A program made the position numbers and the translations under genes. The notes under the pieces were generated by a model. It was given only the letters and a program-made list of their open reading frames with translations. It had not been told where the DNA came from and did not search any database. From Auanema rhodensis (Eukaryota; Nematoda; Chromadorea; Rhabditida; Rhabditidae), in contig OZ059900.1 of the NCBI GenBank assembly GCA_964057225.1, positions 26,241,638 through 26,305,637 of the forward strand: a DNA stretch of 64,000 nucleotides, given 5' to 3'. Shown piece after piece: positions 13,283 to 26,400 of the stretch. The first letter of the stretch is position 1, and each line of letters opens with the position of its first letter.

Positions 13283-16200
13283 ACGTTTCACGAACAATTT
13301 TGAGCTAGGTTTCATTGACATTGCATGAGTTTGAACACATGAAATCGTAAGTCAAAACCTTGTTTACAGCGAAATTTCCAAAAACTGGTTTTCCAGCATA
13401 ATAAAATATTTCTCATGGGAAATACTGTGTTTTTGTATTTTTCTAGTGTTCAGCATGTAAAATGCTTCATTTTAGTATGTAACACGCTGAAATTCGTTGC
13501 ATTTGACGACTCATATGAACAAAAATCGATTTAATCAATATTAGCCATAAGGGGCGTGCCCTCAGAATATGCTAATTTCCTTAATTTTCTAACCCCTGTT
13601 TTTTTGTCGTGAAAGTGGAACTAGACGTTTTACGAACAATTTTGAGCTAGGTTTCATTGACATTGCATGAGTTTGAACACATGAAATCGTAAGTCAAAAC
13701 CTTGTTTACAGCGAAATTTCCAAAAACTGGTTTTCCAGCATAATAAAATATTTCTCATGGGAAATACTGTGTTTTTGTATTTTTCTAGTGTTCAGCATGT
13801 AAAATGCTTCATTTTAGTATGTAACACGCTGAAATTCGTTGCATTTGACGACTCATATGAACAAAAATCGATTTAATCAATATTAGCCATAAGGGGCGTG
13901 CCCTCAGAATATGCTAATTTCCTTAATTTTCTAACCCCTGTTTTTTTGTCGTGAAAGTGGAACTAGACGTTGTACGAACAATTTTGAGCTAGGTTTCATT
14001 GACATTGCATGAGTTTGAACACATGAAATCGTAAGTCAAAACCTTGTTTACAGCGAAATTTCCAAAAACTGGTTTTCCAGCATAATAAAATATTTCTCAT
14101 GGGAAATACTGTGTTTTTGTATTTTTCTAGTGTTCAGCATGTAAAATGCTTCATTTTAGTATGTAACACGCTGAAATTCGTTGCATTTGACGACTCATAT
14201 GAACAAAAATCGATTTAATCAATATTAGCCATAAGGGGCGTGCCCCCTGTTTTTTTGTCGTGAAAGTGGAACTAGACGTTGTACGAACAATTTTGAGCTA
14301 GGTTTCATTGACATTGCATGAGTTTGAACACATGAAATCGTAAGTCAAAACCTTGTTTACAGCGAAATTTCCAAAAACTGGTTTTCCAGCATAATAAAAT
14401 ATTTCTCATGGGAAATACTGTGTTTTTGTATTTTTCTAGTGTTCAGCATGTAAAATGCTTCATTTTAGTATGTAACACGCTGAAATTCGTTGCTTTTGAC
14501 GACTCATATGAACAAAAATCGATTTAATCAATATTAGCCATAAGGGGCGTGCCCTCAGAATATGCTAATTTCCTTAATTTTCTAACCCCTGTTTTTTTGT
14601 CGTGAAAGTGGAACTAGACGTTTTACGAACAATTTTGAGCTAGGTTTCATTGACATTGCATGAGTTTGAACACATGAAATCGTAAGTCAAAACCTTGTTT
14701 ACAGCGAAATTTCCAAAAACTGGTTTTCCAGCATAATAAAATATTTCTCATGGGAAATACTGTGTTTTTGTATTTTTCTAGTGTTCAGCATGTAAAATGC
14801 TTCATTTTAGTATGTAACACGCTGAAATTCGTTGCATTTGACGACTCATATGAACAAAAATCGATTTAATCAATATTAGCCATAAGGGGCGTGCCCTCAG
14901 AATATGCTAATTTCCTTAATTTTCTAACCCCTGTTTTTTTGTCGTGAAAGTGGAACTAGACGTTTTACGAACAATTTTGAGCTAGGTTTCATTGACATTG
15001 CATGAGTTTGAACACATGAAATCGTAAGTCAAAACCTTGTTTACAGCGAAATTTCCAAAAACTGGTTTTCCAGCATAATAAAATATTTCTCATGGGAAAT
15101 ACTGTGTTTTTGTATTTTTCTAGTGTTCAGCATGTAAAATGCTTCATTTTAGTATGTAACACGCTGAAATTCGTTGCATTTGACGACTCATATGAACAAA
15201 AATCGATTTAATCAATATTAGCCATAAGGGGCGTGCCCTCAGAATATGCTAATTTCCTTAATTTTCTAACCCCTGTTTTTTTGTCGTGAAAGTGGAACTA
15301 GACGTTGTACGAACAATTTTGAGCTAGGTTTAATTGACATTGCATGAGTTTGAACACATGAAATCGTAAGTCAAAACCTTGTTTACAGCGAAATTTCCAA
15401 AAACTGGTTTTCCAGCATAATAAAATATTTCTCATGGGAAATACTGTGTTTTTGTATTTTTCTAGTGTTCAGCATGTAAAATGCTTCATTTTAGTATGTA
15501 ACACGCTGAAATTCGTTGCATTTGACGACTCATATGAACAAAAATCGATTTAATCAATATTAGCCATAAGGGGCGTGCCCTCAGAATATGATAATTTCCT
15601 TAATTTTCTAACCCCTGTTTTTTTGTCGTGAAAGTGGAACTAGACGTTGTACGAACAATTTTGAGCTAGGTTTCATTGACATTGCATGAGTTTGAACACA
15701 TGAAATCGTAAGTCAAAACCTTGTTTACAGCGAAATTTCCAAAAACTGGTTTTCCAGCATAATAAAATATTTCTCATGGGAATAACTGTGTTTTTGTATT
15801 TTTCTAGTGTTCAGCATGTAAAATGCTTCATTTTAGTATGTAACACGCTGAAATTCGTTGCATTTGACGACTCATATGAACAAAAATCGATTTAATCAAT
15901 ATTAGCCATAAGGGGCGTGCCCTCAGAATATGCTAATTTCCTTAATTTTCTAACCCCTGTTTTTTTGTCGTGAAAGTGGAACTAGACGTTGTACGAACAA
16001 TTTTGAGCTAGGTTTAATTGACATTGCATGAGTTTGAACACATGAAATCGTAAGTCAAAACCTTGTTTACAGCGAAATTTCCAAAAACTGGTTTTCCAGC
16101 ATAATAAAATATTTCTCATGGGAAATACTGTGTTTTTGTATTTTTCTAGTGTTCAGCATGTAAAATGCTTCATTTTAGTATGTAACACGCTGAAATTCGT

Positions 16201-19200
16201 TGCATTTGACGACTCATATGAACAAAAATCGATTTAATCAATATTAGCCATAAGGGGCGTGCCCTCAGAATATGATAATTTCCTTAATTTTCTAACCCCT
16301 GTTTTTTTGTCGTGAAAGTGGAACTAGACGTTGTACGAACAATTTTGAGCTAGGTTTCATTGACATTGCATGAGTTTGAACACATGAAATCGTAAGTCAA
16401 AACCTTGTTTACAGCGAAATTTCCAAAAACTGGTTTTCCAGCATAATAAAATATTTCTCATGGGAAATACTGTGTTTTTGTATTTTTCTAGTGTTCAGCA
16501 TGTAAAATGCTTCATTTTAGTATGTAACACGCTGAAATTCGTTGCATTTGACGACTCATATGAACAAAAATCGATTTAATCAATATTAGCCATAAGGGGC
16601 GTGCCCTCAGAATATGCTAATTTCCTTAATTTTCTAACCCCTGTTTTTTTGTCGTGAAAGTGGAACTAGACGTTTCACGAACAATTTTGAGCTAGGTTTC
16701 ATTGACATTGCATGAGTTTGAACACATGAAATCGTAAGTCAAAACCTTGTTTACAGCGAAATTTCCAAAAACTGGTTTTCCAGCATAATAAAATATTTCT
16801 CATGGGAAATACTGTGTTTTTGTATTTTTCTAGTGTTCAGCATGTAAAATGCTTCATTTTAGTATGTAACACGCTGAAATTCGTTGCATTTGACGACTCA
16901 TATGAACAAAAATCGATTTAATCAATATTAGCCATAAGGGGCGTGCCCTCAGAATATGCTAATTTCCTTAATTTTCTAACCCCTGTTTTTTTGTCGTGAA
17001 AGTGGAACTAGACGTTTCACGAACAATTTTGAGCTAGGTTTCATTGACATTGCATGAGTTTGAACACATGAAATCGTAAGTCAAAACCTTGTTTACAGCG
17101 AAATTTCCAAAAACTGGTTTTCCAGCATAATAAAATATTTCTCATGGGAAATACTGTGTTTTTGTATTTTTCTAGTGTTCAGCATGTAAAATGCTTCATT
17201 TTAGTATGTAACACGCTGAAATTCGTTGCTTTTGACGACTCATATGAACAAAAATCGATTTAATCAATATTAGCCATAAGGGGCGTGCCCTCAGAATATG
17301 CTAATTTCCTTAATTTTCTAACCCCTGTTTTTTTGTCGTGAAAGTGGAACTAGACGTTGTACGAACAATTTTGAGCTAGGTTTCATTGACATTGCATGAG
17401 TTTGAACACATGAAATCGTAAGTCAAAACCTTGTTTACAGCGAAATTTCCAAAAACTGGTTTTCCAGCATAATAAAATATTTCTCATGGGAAATACTGTG
17501 TTTTTGTATTTTTCTAGTGTTCAGCATGTAAAATGCTTCATTTTAGTATGTAACACGCTGAAATTCGTTGCTTTTGACGACTCATATGAACAAAAATCGA
17601 TTTAATCAATATTAGCCATAAGGGGCGTGCCCTCAGAATATGCTAATTTCCTTAATTTTCTAACCCCTGTTTTTTTGTCGTGAAAGTGGAACTAGACGTT
17701 TTACGAACAATTTTGAGCTAGGTTTCATTGACATTGCATGAGTTTGAACACATGAAATCGTAAGTCAAAACCTTGTTTACAGCGAAATTTCCAAAAACTG
17801 GTTTTCCAGCATAATAAAATATTTCTCATGGGAAATACTGTGTTTTTGTATTTTTCTAGTGTTCAGCATGTAAAATGCTTCATTTTAGTATGTAACACGC
17901 TGAAATTCGTTGCATTTGACGACTCATATGAACAAAAATCGATTTAATCAATATTAGCCATAAGGGGCGTGCCCTCAGAATATGCTAATTTCCTTAATTT
18001 TCTAACCCCTGTTTTTTTGTCGTGAAAGTGGAACTAGACGTTTTACGAACAATTTTGAGCTAGGTTTCATTGACATTGCATGAGTTTGAACACATGAAAT
18101 CGTAAGTCAAAACCTTGTTTACAGCGAAATTTCCAAAAACTGGTTTTCCAGCATAATAAAATATTTCTCATGGGAAATACTGTGTTTTTGTATTTTTCTA
18201 GTGTTCAGCATGTAAAATGCTTCATTTTAGTATGTAACACGCTGAAATTCGTTGCATTTGACGACTCATATGAACAAAAATCGATTTAATCAATATTAGC
18301 CATAAGGGGCGTGCCCTCAGAATATGCTAATTTCCTTAATTTTCTAACCCCTGTTTTTTTGTCGTGAAAGTGGAACTAGACGTTGTACGAACAATTTTGA
18401 GCTAGGTTTAATTGACATTGCATGAGTTTGAACACATGAAATCGTAAGTCAAAACCTTGTTTACAGCGAAATTTCCAAAAACTGGTTTTCCAGCATAATA
18501 AAATATTTCTCATGGGAAATACTGTGTTTTTGTATTTTTCTAGTGTTCAGCATGTAAAATGCTTCATTTTAGTATGTAACACGCTGAAATTCGTTGCATT
18601 TGACGACTCATATGAACAAAAATCGATTTAATCAATATTAGCCATAAGGGGCGTGCCCTCAGAATATGATAATTTCCTTAATTTTCTAACCCCTGTTTTT
18701 TTGTCGTGAAAGTGGAACTAGACGTTGTACGAACAATTTTGAGCTAGGTTTCATTGACATTGCATGAGTTTGAACACATGAAATCGTAAGTCAAAACCTT
18801 GTTTACAGCGAAATTTCCAAAAACTGGTTTTCCAGCATAATAAAATATTTCTCATGGGAAATACTGTGTTTTTGTATTTTTCTAGTGTTCAGCATGTAAA
18901 ATGCTTCATTTTAGTATGTAACACGCTGAAATTCGTTGCATTTGACGACTCATATGAACAAAAATCGATTTAATCAATATTAGCCATAAGGGGCGTGCCC
19001 TCAGAATATGCTAATTTCCTTAATTTTCTAACCCCTGTTTTTTTGTCGTGAAAGTGGAACTAGACGTTGTACGAACAATTTTGAGCTAGGTTTAATTGAC
19101 ATTGCATGAGTTTGAACACATGAAATCGTAAGTCAAAACCTTGTTTACAGCGAAATTTCCAAAAACTGGTTTTCCAGCATAATAAAATATTTCTCATGGG

Positions 19201-20440
19201 AAATACTGTGTTTTTGTATTTTTCTAGTGTTCAGCATGTAAAATGCTTCATTTTAGTATGTAACACGCTGAAATTCGTTGCATTTGACGACTCATATGAA
19301 CAAAAATCGATTTAATCAATATTAGCCATAAGGGGCGTGCCCTCAGAATATGATAATTTCCTTAATTTTCTAACCCCTGTTTTTTTGTCGTGAAAGTGGA
19401 ACTAGACGTTGTACGAACAATTTTGAGCTAGGTTTCATTGACATTGCATGAGTTTGAACACATGAAATCGTAAGTCAAAACCTTGTTTACAGCGAAATTT
19501 CCAAAAACTGGTTTTCCAGCATAATAAAATATTTCTCATGGGAAATACTGTGTTTTTGTATTTTTCTAGTGTTCAGCATGTAAAATGCTTCATTTTAGTA
19601 TGTAACACGCTGAAATTCGTTGCATTTGACGACTCATATGAACAAAAATCGATTTAATCAATATTAGCCATAAGGGGCGTGCCCTCAGAATATGCTAATT
19701 TCCTTAATTTTCTAACCCCTGTTTTTTTGTCGTGAAAGTGGAACTAGACGTTGTACGAACAATTTTGAGCTAGGTTTCATTGACATTGCATGAGTTTGAA
19801 CACATGAAATCGTAAGTCAAAACCTTGTTTACAGCGAAATTTCCAAAAACTGGTTTTCCAGCATAATAAAATATTTCTCATGGGAAATACTGTGTTTTTG
19901 TATTTTTCTAGTGTTCAGCATGTAAAATGCTTCATTTTAGTATGTAACACGCTGAAATTCGTTGCATTTGACGACTCATATGAACAAAAATCGATTTAAT
20001 CAATATTAGCCATAAGGGGCGTGCCCTCAGAATATGCTAATTTCCTTAATTTTCTAACCCCTGTTTTTTTGTCGTGAAAGTGGAACTAGACGTTTCACGA
20101 ACAATTTTGAGCTAGGTTTCATTGACATTGCATGAGTTTGAACACATGAAATCGTAAGTCAAAACCTTGTTTACAGCGAAATTTCCAAAAACTGGTTTTC
20201 CAGCATAATAAAATATTTCTCATGGGAAATACTGTGTTTTTGTATTTTTCTAGTGTTCAGCATGTAAAATGCTTCATTTTAGTATGTAACACGCTGAAAT
20301 TCGTTGCATTTGACGACTCATATGAACAAAAATCGATTTATTCAATATTAGCCATAAGGGGCGTGCCCTCAGAATATGCTAATTTCCTTAATTTTCTAAC
20401 CCCTGTTTTTTTGTCGTGAAAGTGGAACTAGACGTTTCAC
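13283..20440. repeat. Nine- to ten-monomer higher-order repeat in satellite A
   Basis: The rare variant acgtttcacg lies at 13283, 16670 and 20090, spaced 3387 and 3420 bp; the shortfall of 33 bp is the deletion carried by the unit near 14245. Other linked variants follow in fixed order: gttgctttt at about 14485, 17563, 20983; gctaggtttaatt at 15323, 16007, 18401, 19085; atatgataat alternating with the latter. Single monomer gains separate the 3078 bp (nine) and 3420 bp (ten) versions. A two-monomer sub-pattern (684 bp) is visible inside. Confidence 0.85.
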
Positions 20441-23400
20441 GAACAATTTTGAGCTAGGTTTTATTGACATTGCATGAGTTTGAACACATGAAATCGTAAG
20501 TCAAAACCTTGTTTACAGCGAAATTTCCAAAAACTGGTTTTCCAGCATAATAAAATATTTCTCATGGGAAATACTGTGTTTTTGTATTTTTCTAGTGTTC
20601 AGCATGTAAAATGCTTCATTTTAGTATGTAACACGCTGAAATTCGTTGCTTTTGACGACTCATATGAACAAAAATCGATTTAATCAATATTAGCCATAAG
20701 GGGCGTGCCCTCAGAATATGCTAATTTCCTTAATTTTCTAACCCCTGTTTTTTTGTCGTGAAAGTGGAACTAGACGTTGTACGAACAATTTTGAGCTAAG
20801 TTTCATTGACATTGCATGAGTTTGAACACATGAAATCGTAAGTCAAAACCTTGTTTACAGCGAAATTTCCAAAAACTGGTTTTCCAGCATAATAAAATAT
20901 TTCTCATGGGAAATACTGTGTTTTTGTATTTTTCTAGTGTTCAGCATGTAAAATGCTTCATTTTAGTATGTAACACGCTGAAATTCGTTGCTTTTGACGA
21001 CTCATATGAACAAAAATCGATTTAATCAATATTAGCCATAAGGGGCGTGCCCTCAGAATATGCTAATTTCCTTAATTTTCTAACCCCTGTTTTTTTGTCG
21101 TGAAAGTGGAACTAGACGTTTTACGAACAATTTTGAGCTAGGTTTCATTGACATTGCATGAGTTTGAACACATGAAATCGTAAGTCAAAACCTTGTTTAC
21201 AGCGAAATTTCCAAAAACTGGTTTTCCAGCATAATAAAATATTTCTCATGGGAAATACTGTGTTTTTGTATTTTTCTAGTGTTCAGCATGTAAAATGCTT
21301 CATTTTAGTATGTAACACGCTGAAATTCGTTGCATTTGACGACTCATATGAACAAAAATCGATTTAATCAATATTAGCCATAAGGGGCGTGCCCTCAGAA
21401 TATGCTAATTTCCTTAATTTTCTAACCCCTGTTTTTTTGTCGTGAAAGTGGAACTAGACGTTTTACGAACAATTTTGAGCTAGGTTTCATTGACATTGCA
21501 TGAGTTTGAACACATGAAATCGTAAGTCAAAACCTTGTTTACAGCGAAATTTCCAAAAACTGGTTTTCCAGCATAATAAAATATTTCTCATGGGAAATAC
21601 TGTGTTTTTGTATTTTTCTAGTGTTCAGCATGTAAAATGCTTCATTTTAGTATGTAACACGCTGAAATTCGTTGCATTTGACGACTCATATGAACAAAAA
21701 TCGATTTAATCAATATTAGCCATAAGGGGCGTGCCCTCAGAATATGCTAATTTCCTTAATTTTCTAACCCCTGTTTTTTTGTCGTGAAAGTGGAACTAGA
21801 CGTTGTACGAACAATTTTGAGCTAGGTTTCATTGACATTGCATGAGTTTGAACACATGAAATCGTAAGTCAAAACCTTGTTTACAGCGAAATTTCCAAAA
21901 ACTGGTTTTCCAGCATAATAAAATATTTCTCATGGGAAATACTGTGTTTTTGTATTTTTCTAGTGATCAGCATGTTAAATGCTTCATTTTAGTATGTAAC
22001 ACGCTGAAATTCGTTGCATTTGACGACTCATATGAACAAAAATCGATTTAATCAATATTAGCCATAAGGGGCGTGCCCTCAGAATATGCTAATTTCTTTA
22101 ATTTTCTAACCCCTGTTTTTTTGTCGTGGAAGTGGAACTAGACGTTTTACGAACAATTTTGAGCTAGGTTTCATTGACATTGCATGAGTTTGAACACATG
22201 AAATCGTAAGTCAAAACCTTGTTTACAGCGAAATTTCCAAAAACTGGTTTTCCAGCATAATAAAATATTTCTCATGGGAAATACTGTGTTTTTTTATTTT
22301 TCTAGTGTTCAGCATGTAAAATGCTTCATTTTAGTATGTAACACGCTGAAATTCGTTGCATTTGACGACTCATATGAACAAAAATCGATTTAATCAATAT
22401 TAGCCATAAGGGGCGTGCCCTCAGAATATGCTAATTTCCTTAATTTTCTAACCCCTGTTTTTTTGTTGTGAAAGTGAAACTAGACGTTGTACGAACAATT
22501 TTGAGCTAGGTTTCATTGACATTGCATGAGTTTGAACACATGAAATCGTAAGTCAAAACCTTGTTTACAGCGAAATTTCCAAAAACTGGTTTTCCAGCAT
22601 AATAAAATATTTCTCATGGGAAATACTGTGGTTTTGTATTTTTCTAGTGTTCAGCATGTAAAATGCTTCATTTTAGTATGTAACACGCTGAAATTCGTTG
22701 CATTTGACGACTCATATGAACAAAAATCGATTTAATCAATATTAGCCATAAGGGGCGTGCCCTCAGAATATGCTAATTTCCTTAATTTTCTAACCCCTGT
22801 TTTTTTGTCGTGAAAGTGGAACTAGACGTTGTACGAACAATTTTGAGCTAGGTTTCATTGACATTGCATGAGTTTGAACACATGAAATCGTAAGTCAAAA
22901 CCTTGTTTACAGCGAAATTTCCAAAAACTGGTTTTCCAGCATAATAAAATATTTCTCATGGGAAATACTGTGTTTTTGTATTTTTCTAGTGTTCAGCATG
23001 TAAAATGCTTCATTTTAGTATGTAACACGCTGAAATTCGTTGCATTTGACGACTCATATGAACAAAAATCGATTTAATCAATATTAGCCATAAGGGGCGT
23101 GCCCTCAGAATATGCTAATTTCTTTAATTTTCTAACCCCTGTTTTTTTGTCGTGGAAGTGGAACTAGACGTTTTACGAACAATTTTGAGCTAGGTTTCAT
23201 TGACATTGCATGAGTTTGAACACATGAAATCGTAAGTCAAAACCTTGTTTACAGCGAAATTTCCAAAAACTGGTTTTCCAGCATAATAAAATATTTCTCA
23301 TGGGAAATACTGTGTTTTTTTATTTTTCTAGTGTTCAGCATGTAAAATGCTTCATTTTAGTATGTAACACGCTGAAATTCGTTGCATTTGACGACTCATA

Positions 23401-26400
23401 TGAACAAAAATCGATTTAATCAATATTAGCCATAAGGGGCGTGCCCTCAGAATATGCTAATTTCCTTAATTTTCTAACCCCTGTTTTTTTGTTGTGAAAG
23501 TGGAACTAGACGTTGTACGAACAATTTTGAGCTAGGTTTCATTGACATTGCATGAGTTTGAACACATGAAATCGTAAGTCAAAACCTTGTTTACAGCGAA
23601 ATTTCCAAAAACTGGTTTTCCAGCATAATAAAATATTTCTCATGGGAAATACTGTGTTTTTGTATTTTTCTAGTGTTCAGCATGTAAAATGCTTCATTTT
23701 AGTATGTAACACGCTGAAATTCGTTGCATTTGACGACTCATATGAACAAAAATCGATTTAATCAATATTAGCCATAAGGGGCGTGCCCTCAGAATATGCT
23801 AATTTCCTTAATTTTCTAACCCCTGTTTTTTTGTCGTGAAAGTGGAACTAGACGTTTTACGAACAATTTTGAGCTAGGTTTCATTGACATTGCATGAGTT
23901 TGAACACATGAAATCGTAAGTCAAAACCTTGTTTACAGCGAAATTTCCAAAAACTGGTTTTCCAGCATAATAAAATATTTCTCATGGGAAATACTGTGTT
24001 TTTGTATTTTTCTAGTGTTCAGCATGTAAAATGCTTCATTTTAGTATGTAACACGCTGAAATTCGTTGCATTTGACGACTCATATGAACAAAAATCGATT
24101 TAATCAATATTAGCCATAAGGGGCGTGCCCTCAGAATATGCTAATTTCCTTAATTTTCTAACCCCTGTTTTTTTGTCGTGAAAGTGGAACTAGACGTTTT
24201 ACGAACAATTTTGAGCTAGGTTTCATTGACATTGCATGAGTTTGAACACATGAAATCGTAAGTCAAAACCTTGTTTACAGCGAAATTTCCAAAAACTGGT
24301 TTTCCAGCATAATAAAATATTTCTCATGGGAAATACTGTGTTTTTGTATTTTTCTAGTGTTCAGCATGTAAAATGCTTCATTTTAGTATGTAACACGCTG
24401 AAATTCGTTGCATTTGACGACTCATATGAACAAAAATCGATTTAATCAATATTAGCCATAAGGGGCGTGCCTTCAGAATATGCTAATTTCCTTAATTTTC
24501 TAACCCCTGTTTTTTTGTCGTGAAAGTGGAACTAGACGTTGTACGAACAATTTTGAGCTAGGTTTCATTGACATTGCATGAGTTTGAACACATGAAATCG
24601 TAAGTCAAAACCTTGTTTACAGCGAAATTTCCAAAAACTGGTTTTCCAGCATAATAAAATATTTCTCATGGGAAATACTGTGTTTTTTTATTTTTCTAGT
24701 GTTCAGCATGTAAAATGCTTCATTTTAGTATGTAACACGCTGAAATTCGTTGCATTTGACGACTCATATGAACAAAAATCGATTTAATCAATATTAGCCA
24801 TAAGGGGCGTGCCCTCAGAATATGCTAATTTCCTTAATTTTCTAACCCCTGTTTTTTTGTTGTGAAAGTGGAACTAGACGTTGTACGAACAATTTTGAGC
24901 TAGGTTTCATTGACATTGCATGAGTTTGAACACATGAAATCGTAAGTCAAAACCTTGTTTACAGCGAAATTTCCAAAAACTGGTTTTCCAGCATAATAAA
25001 ATATTTCTCATGGGAAATACTGTGTTTTTGTATTTTTCTAGTGTTCAGCATGTAAAATGCTTCATTTTAGTATGTAACACGCTGAAATTCGTTGCATTTG
25101 ACGACTCATATGAACAAAAATCGATTTAATCAATATTAGCCATAAGGGGCGTGCCCTCAGAATATGCTAATTTCCTTAATTTTCTAACCCCTGTTTTTTT
25201 GTCGTGAAAGTGGAACTAGACGTTGTACGAACAATTTTGAGCTAGGTTTCATTGACATTGCATGAGTTTGAACACATGAAATCGTAAGTCAAAACCTTGT
25301 TTACAGCGAAATTTCCAAAAACTGGTTTTCCAGCATAATAAAATATTTCTCATGGGAAAAACTGTGTTTTTGTATTTTTCTAGTGTTCAGCATGTGAAAT
25401 GCTTTATTTTAGTATTTAACACGCTGAAATTTGTTGCATTTGACGACTCATATGAACAAAAATCGATTTAATCAATATTAGCCATAAGGGGCGTGCCCTC
25501 AGAATATGCTAATTTCCTTAATTTTCTAACCCCTGTTTTTTTGTCGTGAAAGTGGAACTAGACGTTGTACGAACAATTTTGAGCTAGGTTTCATTGACAT
25601 TGCATGAGTTTGAACACATGAAATCGTAAGTCAAAACCTTGTTTACAGCGAAATTTCCAAAAACTGGTTTTCCAGCATAATAAAATATTTCTCAAGGGAA
25701 AAACTGTGTTTTTATATTTTTCTAGTGTTCAGCATGTGAAATGCTTTATTTTAGTATGTAACACGCTGAAATTTGTTGCATTTGACGACTCATATGAACA
25801 AAAATCGATTTAATCAATATTAGCCATAAGGGGCGTGCCCTCAGAATATGCTAATTTCCTTAATTTTCTAACCCCTGTTTTTTTGTCGTGAAAGTGGAAC
25901 TAGATGTTGTACGAACAATTTTGAGCTAGGTTTCATTGACATTGCATGAGTTTGAACACATGAAATCGTAAGTCAAAACCTTGTTTACAGCGAAATTTCC
26001 AAAAACTGGTTTTCCAGCATAATAAAATATTTCTCATGGGAAATACTGTGTTTTTGTATTTTTCTAGTGTTCAGCATGTAAAATGCTTCATTTTAGTATG
26101 TAACACGCTGAAATTCGTTGCATTTGACGACTCATATGAACAAAAATCGATTTAATCAATATTAGCCATAAGGGGCGTGCCCTCAGAATATGCTAATTTC
26201 CTTAATTTTCTAACCCCTGTTTTTTTGTTGTGAAAGTGGAACTAGACGTTGTACGAACAATTTTGAGCTAGGTTTCATTGACATTGCATGAGTTTGAACA
26301 CATGAAATCGTAAGTCAAAACCTTGTTTACAGCGAAATTTCCAAAAACTGGTTTTCCAGCATAATAAAATATTTCTCATGGGAAATACTGTGTTTTTGTA

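Noticed and set aside
20222-20419. 65-codon open frame inside satellite A
   Set aside because: It arises from a single A to T change (tttattcaat for tttaatcaat) that removes one of the stops present in all other units. There is no independent support for translation.
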